This document shows positions 8,759-17,222 of a DNA stretch of 64,000 nucleotides, one piece after another. Position 1 is the first letter of the stretch. Each line of letters opens with the position of its first letter. The stretch spans positions 496,001 to 560,000 of the forward strand of contig NZ_AQXQ01000012.1 in NCBI RefSeq assembly GCF_000376865.1, read 5' to 3'. A program made the position numbers and the translations under genes. The notes under the pieces were generated by a model. It was given only the letters and a program-made list of their open reading frames with translations, was not told the DNA's origin and made no database searches. Origin of the DNA: Thioalkalivibrio sp. ALJ7. GTDB lineage: Bacteria > Pseudomonadota > Gammaproteobacteria > Ectothiorhodospirales > Ectothiorhodospiraceae.

Positions 8759-9213
8759 TCGGATCCACTCCTGTCGTGGTCTTCCTGGCGAATAAAGCGA
8801 CGAATCTTGCGCCGCTCGCGCTTGTCCGGTCGATGGCTGGGCGCGCTGTCGGCCACCGCACGTTCGGCGCGCCGACGTTCACTTTCGGCCTCGCGCCGAG
8901 CCTGGCTCTCCGGGGTTTCCTCGTACAGGGCCTGCGCCTCCCGGGCCGGGCGGCGCTGTTCGTTGAGGTCGACGACGTCCAGCTCCCAGACCTGCGTGCC
9001 GCGGTGCACGGTCAGACGATCACCGGGGTGCACCCGTCGCGCGGGCTTGCAGCGCTCGCCGTTCACATGGACCTTGCCACCGCCAACCGCCTCGCTGGCC
9101 AGGGCTCGCGTTTTGTAGAAGCGCGCGGCCCACAGCCACTTGTCGACCCGCAGCCCCGGGCTGGGCGGTTCCTGGTGGCCGCCGCCCTTACCCAAGGCGG
9201 TCCCGGGCCCCAA
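8755..9213 (-). CDS. hslR: Heat shock protein 15, S4-domain RNA-binding protein
   Basis: Hsp15 binds stalled 50S subunits carrying nascent chains and helps recycle them. The S4 domain begins LRVDKWLWAARFYKTRALAS at about residue 21 and contains GGKVHVNGERCKPARRV. The family C-terminal signature EQRRPAREAQALYEETPES is near residue 85, followed by a charged tail with RRPDK-like HRPDKRERRKIRRF. Length is 152 residues against 133 in E. coli; the extra residues are at the N-terminus, so the true start may be slightly downstream. It is divergent from the downstream glutathione transferase-like gene. Confidence 0.93.
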   Translation of the reverse strand: MGPGTALGKGGGHQEPPSPGLRVDKWLWAARFYKTRALASEAVGGGKVHVNGERCKPARRVHPGDRLTVHRGTQVWELDVVDLNEQRRPAREAQALYEETPESQARREAESERRRAERAVADSAPSHRPDKRERRKIRRFIRQEDHDRSGSE

Positions 9214-9328
9214 GGCTTTCCCAGGTCGTCACGAGGGAGGACAATGCGCAACTTTTCGAGACAAGGAGCTGACGCCCCGGAGAGATCCCCAGTGGGTTTG
9301 TCTCCGCCAGCGGGCGCTTTGAATCAAG

Positions 9329-10018
9329 ATGAATCTGCCGCATCTGCACCTGATCAGTTTCGCCATCTGTCCGTTCGTCCAGCGTAGCGTGATCACGCTG
9401 AAATACAAGCAGACGCCATTCGATTTGACCCTGATCGACCTGGCCGACCCGCCGGACTGGTTCCGCGGGCGCTCGCCGCTGGGAAAAGTGCCTGTGCTCA
9501 TCGTTGACCAGGACACCGCGCTGTTCGAGTCGGCGGTCATCAATGAGTACATTGACGCGATCACCCCGCCCGCACTGATGCCCGCAGACCCGCTGGAGCA
9601 GGCGCGCACCCGGGCGTGGATCGAGTATCTATCCGAGCAGACCTTCGCCCAGTACCACTGGATGACGGCAGCCACCGAGGATGCCTTCGAGCTGGCGCGC
9701 CACAATGCCGCGCGCGGTCTGGAGCGCCTGGAGCAGCAAATGATCCAGGACGATCGCCTGGGAAGGTCCGCATTCTCGCTGATCGACGCGGCCCTGGCGC
9801 CGATCCTGATGCGCTATGCGCTGCTGACCGATCCGGACAGTCCCTGGGAGGCCGATGCCTTCCCGCGCCTGGCCGCGCGCTGGGACGAGCTGCGCCAGAT
9901 GCCGGCCGTGCGGGACTCGGTACCCGCCGACTTCACGGCGCAGCTGGTGGATTACCTCCGCGCCCAGGAAGGCTTCGCGCCGGCGCATTTCGCGGCGAAG
10001 CTCGACGCCTCCGCCTGA
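9329..10018 (+). CDS. Glutathione S-transferase family protein
   Basis: A 229-residue protein with a thioredoxin-fold N-terminal domain. SFAICPFVQRSVITLKYK at about residues 10-27 carries the CPxxQR active-site region, and LGKVPVLIVDQDTALFESAV contains the cis-Pro and the ES glutathione-binding pair. The C-terminal half is helical, as in GSTs. It resembles Pseudomonas-type GSTs, but the reaction is unknown; a stringent-starvation SspA-like role is less likely because the linker is different. It is divergent from hslR and is followed by about 900 bp of non-coding repeat DNA. Confidence 0.87.
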   Translation: MNLPHLHLISFAICPFVQRSVITLKYKQTPFDLTLIDLADPPDWFRGRSPLGKVPVLIVDQDTALFESAVINEYIDAITPPALMPADPLEQARTRAWIEYLSEQTFAQYHWMTAATEDAFELARHNAARGLERLEQQMIQDDRLGRSAFSLIDAALAPILMRYALLTDPDSPWEADAFPRLAARWDELRQMPAVRDSVPADFTAQLVDYLRAQEGFAPAHFAAKLDASA

Positions 10019-10081
10019 CCCGGGTTTTCACCGGCCACTCACCCCTTGGGTCGTGCCCCGTTCGGCATCGGGTGTTTGCAC

Positions 10082-10875
10082 TGCCTCCGGCCGGTCGCCT
10101 GCCGGGTTGAGGCTGGTCCTGGTTCTGCATCGGGTGTTTACGGTGGCTCCGGTCCGCATACTGCCCGGCGCTGACTCGCCAGCGCGCCGCGAGGTCCTTT
10201 CTTGCTTGCCCAAGAAAGGACCCAAAGAAGGGCACCCGGATTTCGCCCGGGAACCTCGCTCCGGACGCGCTGGGCCGGCGGCGCTGAACTCGCTGCGCTG
10301 CGCTCCGCTCAAACATCCAGCGCCTTCTCCCGGCCCATCACGCCCTCCACGAGGGGCTCCATACGGGAGGGGAAGGTCAAGACAGAAGGTATTCCGGCTC
10401 TACGAAACAACAATGGGCCCTGCCGCCTGAAAGCCCCCGGCGCCCGCGTGCGGGCGCGGCACGCAACGGCCAAAGGCCGCGCGTGCCCAGATGCTGGAAA
10501 GCCTAGCCTCCAACCAATAGCGCGAATGTCAGGACCGCCGTTGTCTTGACCTTGAACCCCCGTTGTCGTCGCGCCGAGTGGAGAGGGTTTTCGCGGGATT
10601 CAAGGTGCTGGATGTCTGAGCGGAGCCGAAGGCGTAGCGAGTTCAGCGCCGCCCGCGAAAAGCCTCGGAGCGAGGGAAACCCCGGCCCGCGCAGCGGGCC
10701 GGGGTCGCGGCAGTCGGGCGTGTTTCTTGGGTACTTCTTTGCACGAGCAAAGAAGTCACTCGGGGCGCGCTGGCGAGTCAGCGCCGGGCAGTATGTGGAC
10801 CGGAAGCACCGCAAACACCGGGCGATGAACCAGGACCAGCCAACCGTGGCTGGCGGCCGGATGAGGCCACCGGAA
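10082..10875. repeat. Long imperfect inverted repeat, non-coding element
   Basis: Two arms of 113 bp, 10111-10223 and 10729-10841, are near reverse complements. Both contain ggctggtcctggtt, cggtgttt/cgggtgttt, and the exact stretch catactgcccggcgctgact followed by cgccagcgcgcc. Inside them 10271-10322 and 10609-10650 match again (gaactcgctgcgct against its complement). The central 280 bp hold a GC-rich spacer without a convincing ORF. No transposase is encoded. This accounts for the gene-free stretch between the GST-like gene and fur. Confidence 0.85.
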
Positions 10876-10925
10876 ACGTCAGGCGATGGCGGTGGAGATC
10901 CGCCGCGAATGCAGAGGACGCGTAG

Positions 10926-11351
10926 TCAGGCCGGGCGATGCGGACAGGCGTTGTCGGTGCAATCGCCGTACAGGACCAGGGCGTGGTCCTTGATGGCAAA
11001 GCCGTGATGCTGTGCGACTTCACGCTGGCGCCGTTCGATGGTCTCGTCGAAAAACTCCTCGACCCGGCCACACTGGTTGCAGACGATATGGTCGTGATGC
11101 CCACCGCGCTCTAGCTCGAATACCGCCTGATTCCCCTCCAGATGCAAACGGCAAACCAGCCCCGCCGCCTCAAACTGGGTCAGCACACGGTACACCGTCG
11201 CAAGGCCGATCTCCTCGCCGGAATCGAGCAGCTCGCGGTAGATCGCCTCGGCCGTCAGGTGCCGCGTTTCCGAATTCTCGAGGATCTCGAGAATCTTCAT
11301 CCGCGGCAGCGTGACCTTGAGCCCCGCCTTCTTGAGATTGCTGGTTTCCAT
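10926..11351 (-). CDS. fur: Ferric uptake regulator
   Basis: Fe2+-dependent transcriptional repressor of iron uptake genes. The start at 11351 (METSNLKKAGLKVTLPRMKI) gives 141 residues. The winged-helix DNA-binding domain (GLATVYRVLTQFEAAGLV) is at about residues 50-67. The metal-binding and dimerisation domain has GGHHDHIVCNQCGRVEEF near residue 86 and a second Cys pair in GDCTDNACPH near the C-terminus. It is divergent from bamE, the arrangement known from Pseudomonas and relatives. I could not find a clear Fur box in the 98-bp divergent gap. Confidence 0.96.
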   Translation of the reverse strand: METSNLKKAGLKVTLPRMKILEILENSETRHLTAEAIYRELLDSGEEIGLATVYRVLTQFEAAGLVCRLHLEGNQAVFELERGGHHDHIVCNQCGRVEEFFDETIERRQREVAQHHGFAIKDHALVLYGDCTDNACPHRPA

Positions 11352-11449
11352 CACTCGATTCCCCGGTCCGTTTGGCTTGAGAGCTACAGGACGCTTTGGT
11401 GTACCATGCGCGTTCACGGCCCACCAGACGCCGAGGACCGCCCGCTCAG

Positions 11450-11809
11450 ATGATCAAGATTCTCATTTCTATCGCCGTGGCCGCAAGCCTGCTGAGCGCC
11501 TGTGGCGGCCTGAACCAGTTCCGTCTGGACGTACAGCAGGGCAACGTGATCGATCCCGTACAGGTCGCGCAGATCCAGCCCGGCATGACCCCACAGCAGG
11601 TCCGCTTCCTGATGGGATCGCCCCAGCTGGAGCCCGCCTTCCGGGCCGACGACCGCTGGGACTACGTCTACTACCGCCGCCCGGGCTTCGGCTCGACCGA
11701 GCGCCAGCGGGTCACGGTGCATTTCGACCACGGCGTGGTCAGCCACGTGGATGCCGACATCCCGCAGCCGGTCGCGCTGGACGAACACCCGGTGGACATG
11801 GACGACTAG
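11450..11809 (+). CDS. bamE: Outer membrane assembly lipoprotein BamE (SmpA/OmlA)
   Basis: Small lipoprotein of the BAM complex that folds outer membrane beta-barrel proteins. The start at 11450 gives 119 residues with a lipoprotein signal, MIKILISIAVAASLLSAC, lipidated at Cys18. The SmpA/OmlA core IQPGMTPQQVRFLMGSP is at about residues 42-58, followed by RWDYVYYRRPGF. The frame is open further upstream, but that would bury the signal peptide. A GC-rich hairpin with a short T run follows the stop, between bamE and the convergent rnfH. Confidence 0.95.
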   Translation: MIKILISIAVAASLLSACGGLNQFRLDVQQGNVIDPVQVAQIQPGMTPQQVRFLMGSPQLEPAFRADDRWDYVYYRRPGFGSTERQRVTVHFDHGVVSHVDADIPQPVALDEHPVDMDD

Positions 11810-11810
11810 C

Positions 11811-11833
11811 TTCGGCGGCTAAGCCGCCTTTGC
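11811..11833 (+). terminator. Putative intrinsic terminator between bamE and rnfH
   Basis: GGCGGC-TAA-GCCGCC forms a 6-bp GC stem (11814-11828) followed by TTT in the bamE direction. It is positioned 4 bp after the bamE stop in a convergent gap. The U-tract is short, so efficiency is uncertain. Confidence 0.5.
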
Positions 11834-12187
11834 CTATTCCTCGGCGGACTCCCCCGTCGCGTCCTTCGTGTTCTCGCCGTCCGTCTCTGTACCGCCCTTG
11901 CCCGGCTTCTTCTTGCGCCCCTTGCCGGCGCGCTGGCGGCGCACCTCTTTCGGATCTGCAATCAGCGGACGGTAGATCTCGATTCGGTCACGCGGGCGGA
12001 GCACGGTATCGCGCCGGGTGATCTTGCCGAAGATCCCGACCTTCACGTTCTCCAGATCGATCTCGGGAAACTGCGTTTCGATCTCGGACTGGCGCAGCGC
12101 GGTGTCCACCGTCGTCCCCTCGGGCACCACCAATGGCAGGATCACCTGACGATCAGGACACGCATACGCGACCTCTACCCGGATCAT
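11834..12187 (-). CDS. rnfH: RnfH/UPF0125 family protein
   Basis: Ubiquitin-like-fold protein of unknown biochemical role, found with ratA. The family start IRVEVAYACPDRQ begins at residue 2 when the ATG at 12187 is used, and the signature VKVGIFGK and RDRIEIYRPLIADPKEVRRQ follow, giving 117 residues. An ATG 14 codons upstream (12229) is possible and would overlap ratA by 14 bp; AGGGTGG before 12187 favours the shorter form. The Lys/Glu-rich C-terminal tail is longer than in E. coli. It lies downstream of ratA on the same strand. Confidence 0.9.
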   Translation of the reverse strand: MIRVEVAYACPDRQVILPLVVPEGTTVDTALRQSEIETQFPEIDLENVKVGIFGKITRRDTVLRPRDRIEIYRPLIADPKEVRRQRAGKGRKKKPGKGGTETDGENTKDATGESAEE

Positions 12188-12215
12188 GCCACCCTCGGCG
12201 GCTGGGGCCTCCCGA

Positions 12216-12656
12216 CTATCCGCCACCATGAACCTCACGCGCACGCTGAACAAACGCATCGACCAGCGAGTTGGCGATCTGGTTGAACACCGGTCCAATC
12301 GCAAAGGCCATGATGCGGTTGGCAAACTCGAATTCCAGCTCCAGGGCGATACGGGTCTTGCCCCCCTCGACCTGGCTGAATGTCCAGGTGCCGTGCAGGC
12401 GCCGGAACGGCCCCGAGACCAGACGCATGTCGATGCTCTCCGGGCGCTTGAGGGTATTACGGGTGGTGAACGATTTGTGCAGCGCGCCCTTGGCCAGCTC
12501 GATCGTCCCCTCGACCTCGTGCTCACCGCGCGGGCGCGCCGATGCACTGCGGCAGCCGGGAAGGAACTCCGGGTAGGAGTCAACGTCGTTGACCAGGTTG
12601 AACATCTGCTCACGGGTGTAGGGCACATCCGCGTAGCGGCGAATCTTCGAGGCCAT
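12216..12656 (-). CDS. ratA: RatA-type START/polyketide-cyclase-like protein
   Basis: Member of the Coq10/START family described as ribosome association toxin RatA in E. coli; an alternative role in ubiquinone handling is known for the eukaryotic Coq10 relatives. The start at 12656 ([20 protein letters not shown]) gives 146 residues. The fold-specific LVNDVDSYPEFLPGCRSA segment is near residue 21 and the helical C-terminus ends FVQRAREVHGG. The ATG shares one base with the stop of the upstream sodium symporter gene. ratA-rnfH next to smpB and bamE is conserved in gammaproteobacteria. Confidence 0.92.
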   Translation of the reverse strand: MASKIRRYADVPYTREQMFNLVNDVDSYPEFLPGCRSASARPRGEHEVEGTIELAKGALHKSFTTRNTLKRPESIDMRLVSGPFRRLHGTWTFSQVEGGKTRIALELEFEFANRIMAFAIGPVFNQIANSLVDAFVQRAREVHGGG

Positions 12657-14014
12657 CAAATCAGCTCCACCGCACGCAGGAACACAAACAGGATCGCGAC
12701 TGGGGCCACGAAGCGCACCAGGAAATACCAGACCTGGTAGAGGACGGGATTTTTCATGCGCAGTTCGGACTGCACCGATCGCTCGGTCATGCGCCAGCCG
12801 ACAAAGATCGCGATCAGGAACCCGCCGAGCGGAAGCAGGATGTTGGCCGTGACGTAGTCCATCAGGTCCAGGACCCCCATGTCGAACAGGGTGTAGCCGG
12901 ACCACACGTTCAGCGACAGCAACGCCGCGATACCGAGCAGCCAGGCGGCGATGGCAATCCACGAAGTGGCCATCACACGGCTCAAGCCCATGTTCTCGAC
13001 CAGGAAGGCGACCGCTGGCTCAATGATGGAGATCGCCGAGGTCCAGGCCGCGAATACCAGCAGCACAAAGAACATCGTGCCGAAGTACAGCCCCCCCGGC
13101 ATGTCCGAAAACGCCAGTGGCAAGCTCACGAAGATCAGCCCCGGCCCCTGCTCGGCGGAAAGCCCCGCCCCCAGCACGATCGGGAAGATCGCCAGCCCGG
13201 CCATGATCGCAACGAGAGTATCCGCCCCGACCACAGCTGCGGAGGTACGCGCGATGGACGCCTCGCTCTGCAAGTAACTGCCGTAGATCATGATCGCGCC
13301 CATGCCGAGGCTCAACGTAAAGAAGGCCTGCCCCATGGCCAGCAGCACCGCATTCGCAGAGAGCGAACTGAAGTCGGGATACAACAGGAACTGCAATCCG
13401 GCGAGGAACTGCCCCTGCACCATCGCATAGCCGACCATCACGACCAGCATCACAAACAGCAGCGGCATCAGGATGGTCACCGCCTTTTCCAGGCCGGACT
13501 GGACCCCACGTGCCACCACCATCGCGGTCATCACCATGAAGATGGTGTGCCAGGCCAGGAGAGCTTCCGGGTCCGCCAGCATGTTGCTGAACATGGACTC
13601 CGAACCATCCGAGTCCAGCCCCATGAACCCGCCGGTCCCCGACTTGAAGACGTAGGACAGCGACCAGCCGGCGACGACGCTGTAGAACGACAGGATCAGG
13701 AACCCCGCCAACACCCCGATCCAGCCGATCATGCCCCAGGAGCGCGTCAATCCTTCCTCGCGCGCCAAGGCCGACATGGTGTTGATCGGGCTCTGGCGGC
13801 CACGCCTGCCCAGCAGGATCTCCGCCATCATGACCGGCAGGCCAATCAGCAGGATGCAGCCGAGGTACACCAGCACGAAGGCCCCGCCGCCGTTCTCGCC
13901 CGCGATGTAGGGAAAACGCCAGATATTGCCCAGGCCAACGGCCGAACCAGTAGCCGCTAGGATGAAGGCCAGGCGGGTCGTCCATTGCCCGTGGATCGAG
14001 GTCGTGGCAGGCAT
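12656..14014 (-). CDS. Sodium-dependent transporter, NSS/SNF family
   Basis: Inner-membrane sodium symporter, probably for an amino acid or related solute. The start at 14014, with a GAGGAG ribosome-binding site, gives 452 residues. TM1 has the family signature [20 protein letters not shown] (about residues 16-35) containing the Na+ site, followed by [11 protein letters not shown]. About eleven to twelve hydrophobic segments are visible. The substrate cannot be deduced. In many relatives smpB and ratA are direct divergent neighbours; here this gene stands between them and runs directly into ratA. Confidence 0.92.
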   Translation of the reverse strand: MPATTSIHGQWTTRLAFILAATGSAVGLGNIWRFPYIAGENGGGAFVLVYLGCILLIGLPVMMAEILLGRRGRQSPINTMSALAREEGLTRSWGMIGWIGVLAGFLILSFYSVVAGWSLSYVFKSGTGGFMGLDSDGSESMFSNMLADPEALLAWHTIFMVMTAMVVARGVQSGLEKAVTILMPLLFVMLVVMVGYAMVQGQFLAGLQFLLYPDFSSLSANAVLLAMGQAFFTLSLGMGAIMIYGSYLQSEASIARTSAAVVGADTLVAIMAGLAIFPIVLGAGLSAEQGPGLIFVSLPLAFSDMPGGLYFGTMFFVLLVFAAWTSAISIIEPAVAFLVENMGLSRVMATSWIAIAAWLLGIAALLSLNVWSGYTLFDMGVLDLMDYVTANILLPLGGFLIAIFVGWRMTERSVQSELRMKNPVLYQVWYFLVRFVAPVAILFVFLRAVELI

Positions 14015-14252
14015 CTGTGGCTCCTCTTTGAGCGGAGACGGAAGGCGCGCATGCCGCCGCCACGCCCGCAATCCTCCGGGGCTGGCCGCACACACGCATC
14101 GCCGAGTCCGCGGGAATTGTGGGGCAGCGGGTCGCCAGGCTCAACTTTCCCCCTGCAGAGCAGCTGATCAACGTGCACATCAACGAGCGTGTTTCTGGCA
14201 GGCACCGACGCAAACTGCTTCTGCCGGCTGCGTGCAGTACACTGCGCGGGCT

Positions 14253-14732
14253 ATGGGAAAGAAGAAGAAACAAGGCGGAGACAACTCCAGCACCATCGCC
14301 CTCAATCGCAAGGCGCGCCACGAGTTTTTTATCGAGGATCGGCTGGAGGCGGGGCTTGAGCTCGAGGGGTGGGAGGTCAAATCCATGCGGGCCGGGCGCG
14401 CGCAGCTCAGCGAGGCTTACGTCTTGCTGCGCAACGGCGAGGCGTTCCTGTTCGGATCCCACATCACGCCGCTCCCCACCGCCTCCACCCATATCAATCC
14501 GGATCCCAGCCGCACGCGCAAGCTGCTGCTGCACCGCTCCGAGATCAACCGTCTGGTCGGCGCCGTGGAGCGCAAGGGCTACACCCTGGTTCCGATGGCG
14601 CTGTACTGGAAGCGCGGTCGCGCCAAGCTCGAGATCGGGCTGGCCAAGGGGAAGAAGGAATACGACAAGCGTGCCGACAAGAAGGACAAAGACTGGGAGC
14701 GCGAACGCGCGCGTATTCTAAAACACGGCTAA
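14253..14732 (+). CDS. smpB: SsrA-binding protein
   Basis: Binds tmRNA and delivers it to stalled ribosomes for trans-translation. The start at 14253 ([20 protein letters not shown]) gives 159 residues. The OB-fold core is visible as [39 protein letters not shown] and [19 protein letters not shown]. The basic C-terminal tail [19 protein letters not shown] contacts the ribosome decoding centre. The longer upstream frame is the antisense of the symporter gene. No tmRNA gene is seen in this window. Confidence 0.96.
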   Translation: MGKKKKQGGDNSSTIALNRKARHEFFIEDRLEAGLELEGWEVKSMRAGRAQLSEAYVLLRNGEAFLFGSHITPLPTASTHINPDPSRTRKLLLHRSEINRLVGAVERKGYTLVPMALYWKRGRAKLEIGLAKGKKEYDKRADKKDKDWERERARILKHG

Positions 14733-14740
14733 CGCGAACG

Positions 14741-14766
14741 CGCGATTCAATCAGCGTCTCCCTGAG
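14741..14766. repeat. Single-end relic of the MITE-like element
   Basis: The sequence cgcgattcaatcagcgtctc, continuing with cctgagg, closely resembles the right terminal repeat of the element at 55885-56208 (tgcgattaaaccagcgtctc, then cttaaagg). It lies directly after the smpB stop, in the convergent gap with the next minus-strand gene. No opposite end is found nearby. Confidence 0.45.
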
Positions 14767-14776
14767 GACAGCACCA

Positions 14777-15055
14777 CTATCGTAACCAGTGCCGCGCGAC
14801 CCAGATCAGCTTCCCGGTCAGTAGCAATCCAGCGCCCACAGCCCGCACGGGCCGTGGGCCCAGCAATGCCCGGAGTTGATCCATGGCATAGCCGGCCAGA
14901 AAGGCCTTCGGGATCATTTCCGGAGAGGCCACGCGTTGTCCGGCCCGCCACCAACCGGACGCCTGCAGCCGACCCGCCGCTTGACGAGCGTCCTGCTTGA
15001 CCTGACGGCGCAGGCCGCGTGCGCGCCGGTCCAGTCCCATCCAGTCACGCCACAT
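14777..15055 (-). CDS. Small basic protein, YqjK-like position
   Basis: Not recognised by sequence alone. It encodes 92 residues, strongly basic in the first half (DRRARGLRRQVKQDARQAAG) with a moderately hydrophobic C-terminal segment around AGLLLTGKLIWVARHWL. It lies 3 bp after the YqjE-like gene and is the last of a YqjD-YqjE-YqjK-like order, so it may be the third member of that membrane-associated stress set. Function is unknown. Confidence 0.65.
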   Translation of the reverse strand: MWRDWMGLDRRARGLRRQVKQDARQAAGRLQASGWWRAGQRVASPEMIPKAFLAGYAMDQLRALLGPRPVRAVGAGLLLTGKLIWVARHWLR

Positions 15056-15058
15056 GAC

Positions 15059-15484
15059 CTACGCCTCCCCGCGGGCGCCAACCGCCGCCAAAAAATCGCG
15101 CATGAGCGCCCGAGTCTCAGGATAGGTCATCCCACGCAGCAACTGCCGCAGCCCCCAGATCGCGATCGCCGCGGACACCAGGGTGCCCAGCGCCGTTAGC
15201 AGCAACGCCTGCATCATCGACAGGGTGAACTGTGCGTGCAGCCAAAAAACCCCGGCAGCCAATGCCACCAACCAGGTCGACACGAGCAGGACACCCAGCC
15301 CAACGGCCAGCACCAACACACCGATTGTGTTTCGGATCAAGCGGCGGGTCTCGATCCCGAACAGACGACCCGAATCCGCCAGCATGCGCCCGACATCATC
15401 CGCCAGGGCTTGCGGGTCGGCCGTCGGCTCCGCCGCATCCTCGTTGGGGGGATTCGGCGCCTCGCGGCCTTCACCACTACTCAT
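15059..15484 (-). CDS. YqjE-like/phage holin family membrane protein
   Basis: Predicted inner-membrane protein of 141 residues. An acidic, proline-rich N-terminus is followed by two strong transmembrane segments, IGVLVLAVGLGVLLVSTWLV (about residues 54-73) and MMQALLLTALGTLVSAAIAI (about residues 90-109). This matches the Actinobacterial holin-X/YqjE architecture. It sits between a DUF883 (YqjD/ElaB-like) gene and a small basic protein gene, as in the E. coli yqjCDEK region. The biochemical role is unknown. Confidence 0.8.
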   Translation of the reverse strand: MSSGEGREAPNPPNEDAAEPTADPQALADDVGRMLADSGRLFGIETRRLIRNTIGVLVLAVGLGVLLVSTWLVALAAGVFWLHAQFTLSMMQALLLTALGTLVSAAIAIWGLRQLLRGMTYPETRALMRDFLAAVGARGEA

Positions 15485-15493
15485 GGGAAACGA

Positions 15494-15826
15494 CTAGCGG
15501 CGCCGCGTAAGCGACGAAAACAGCGAGCCGGCGACAAATGCCAGACCCACTGCCGTAAGAGGATTCTCCCGAATATAGTTTCCCACCGCACGCAGAACGT
15601 CCTCCGATCCCTGGCGTGCCTTGGCGGCCCGTTCACGGACCTCCTCATCCGCCGAGTTCATGCCCTCGCGGATTCGTTCCTCTGCCTGTCCGGCATGCTC
15701 GGCCGCCCAGTCCACGGCCTCGTGGGCCTGCTCGGCAACGCGCTGTGTCGTATTCGGCGCGCTATCGGCTTCTTTCTCGGTGCTCGCCTTCTCCGACGTC
15801 TTTTGCGAGCTGCTTTTCGTTGCCAT
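15494..15826 (-). CDS. YqjD/ElaB-like DUF883 membrane-anchored protein
   Basis: A 110-residue protein from the ATG at 15826, preceded by GGAGAC. A hydrophilic, Ala/Glu-rich helical N-terminal body (about residues 20-80) is followed by the family C-terminus YIRENPLTAVGLAFVAGSLF and a final SLTRRR. YqjD and ElaB are tail-anchored inner-membrane proteins that bind ribosomes in stationary phase in E. coli; transfer of that role here is inference. It is the first of three small genes and lies 61 bp downstream of the PerM-type gene. Confidence 0.88.
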   Translation of the reverse strand: MATKSSSQKTSEKASTEKEADSAPNTTQRVAEQAHEAVDWAAEHAGQAEERIREGMNSADEEVRERAAKARQGSEDVLRAVGNYIRENPLTAVGLAFVAGSLFSSLTRRR

Positions 15827-15887
15827 TGCACTGTCTCCATTACCCGATGGCAGCCATTTGGCTCCCGCTGGCTGCCGTCGCGGGACA

Positions 15888-17075
15888 TCAATCGGAACGG
15901 TGGTCGCGGCCCTGATGCAAGTTGGCGTCACGCCAGTCGGTCGACATATCCAGTTCCGAATGCTGCAGATCAGGGGTATCCACCACCGCCGAGGCCCATT
16001 TCTCCTTGGCGTGTTTCCACAGGCTTACTAAAAATGCAGACAACGGGACGGCGAGAATCATTCCAATGATGCCGCCCAAGGCCGTACCCCAGAAGAAGAT
16101 CGAGATCACGACAATAGCGGGATGCAGACCGGATCGATCGGCCATGATCTTGGGGGTCAGCAACCAGCTCTCGATGAGCTGAACCACCACAAATACTGAC
16201 AACACGAGCGCCACCAGCAGCAACCCACCACCCGGCTGAAGGTACGCAACCGGAAGGGCGAGAAGCAGTCCCACGATCGTGCCCAGGTATGGAACGATGT
16301 TCAGCATTCCCAACAACAAGCCGAACAGAATCGCAGCCTCCAGCCCCGCGATGGTGAACCCGATGGCCAGCAACACGCCCATGATCAGCGCGATCACGAC
16401 CTGCCCCTGGAAAAACGCGGTGATATAACCGATGAACAGCCGCATCAGGTACATCGCGTCGGTCTGAACTTGGGGGCTGAAGATCGACAGCAACTCGCGC
16501 GCGCCATCTTTCAGCCGTTCCCCCGACAGCAATGCAAAGAACAAATACAGGGGCACAAAGCCCAGCCCCACCACAACCCCGGCATAGGTCAGCAGCCGGC
16601 TGCCGATACCTTCCACGTTGGGGAGCAGGCTTTCCAAATCCATCTCGGAGATCGTATCGGCCATAAACTCGGTCGCCTTCGGAAAACGCCACGAGAGCGA
16701 GTCGTAGGCGTTCTCGGCCAACTCGGGCGCGGTATCAACAAAATCCCGAATCTGATCACTCGCGGCCGGCGCCACCACAACCACCACCATCGCAAGGACC
16801 GTCAACACTGCCGCAAACAGGACACTCACCACGGTCACCCGGGGCCAACGCGTCACGCGCTGGATCCAGCACACCACGGGATAAAGGATCAGGGCGAGCA
16901 CACCGGCCACCAACAGCGGCAGCAACAGGGCATAGAAAAAGGAAACGACCTGCCCCAGGGCCCACACAATCAGCCCCACCAGCCCCACCAGCACCACGGC
17001 CGATGTGAGCACGATGGAATAGCGCAACAGCGCGCGCTCAAGGGTTGTCAAACGAAGCGGTTGATTTGGATCCAC
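15888..17075 (-). CDS. AI-2E transporter/PerM family membrane protein
   Basis: Inner-membrane protein of 395 residues with a GTG start at 17075 and a GAGG ribosome-binding site five bases upstream. Two hydrophobic hairpins near the N-terminus (residues 15-90) and a C-terminal block with the family motif GLLLGMLNIVPYLGTIVGLL (about residues 250-269) are visible. Members have been linked to autoinducer-2 export, permease function or Na+/H+ antiport, so substrate is open. It precedes the yqjD/yqjE-like genes on the same strand and may be in one transcript with them. Confidence 0.9.
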   Translation of the reverse strand: MDPNQPLRLTTLERALLRYSIVLTSAVVLVGLVGLIVWALGQVVSFFYALLLPLLVAGVLALILYPVVCWIQRVTRWPRVTVVSVLFAAVLTVLAMVVVVVAPAASDQIRDFVDTAPELAENAYDSLSWRFPKATEFMADTISEMDLESLLPNVEGIGSRLLTYAGVVVGLGFVPLYLFFALLSGERLKDGARELLSIFSPQVQTDAMYLMRLFIGYITAFFQGQVVIALIMGVLLAIGFTIAGLEAAILFGLLLGMLNIVPYLGTIVGLLLALPVAYLQPGGGLLLVALVLSVFVVVQLIESWLLTPKIMADRSGLHPAIVVISIFFWGTALGGIIGMILAVPLSAFLVSLWKHAKEKWASAVVDTPDLQHSELDMSTDWRDANLHQGRDHRSD

Positions 17076-17222
17076 AAAGGCCTCGGGTATAGATCTCCTT
17101 CTACCCTAGCCCCATACCGGCCCTCATCCGGGATCGCTATCCGGATCTCGGGCAGTAACTGTGACCCCGATCACCCGGCCTGGAAGGAAATGCAACCGAG
17201 TTCACGGGCACTGCTGCGCACT

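Noticed and set aside
10503-11007. Two open frames within the inverted repeat element (10503-10814 minus, 10546-11007 plus)
   Set aside because: Both cross repeat arms, have biased composition and overlap each other and fur; no ribosome-binding site or family match.
11352-11449. Possible Fur box in the fur-bamE gap and at the bamE start (atgatcaagattctcatttc)
   Set aside because: Only loosely similar to the 19-bp Fur consensus, and the match lies mostly inside the bamE coding start.
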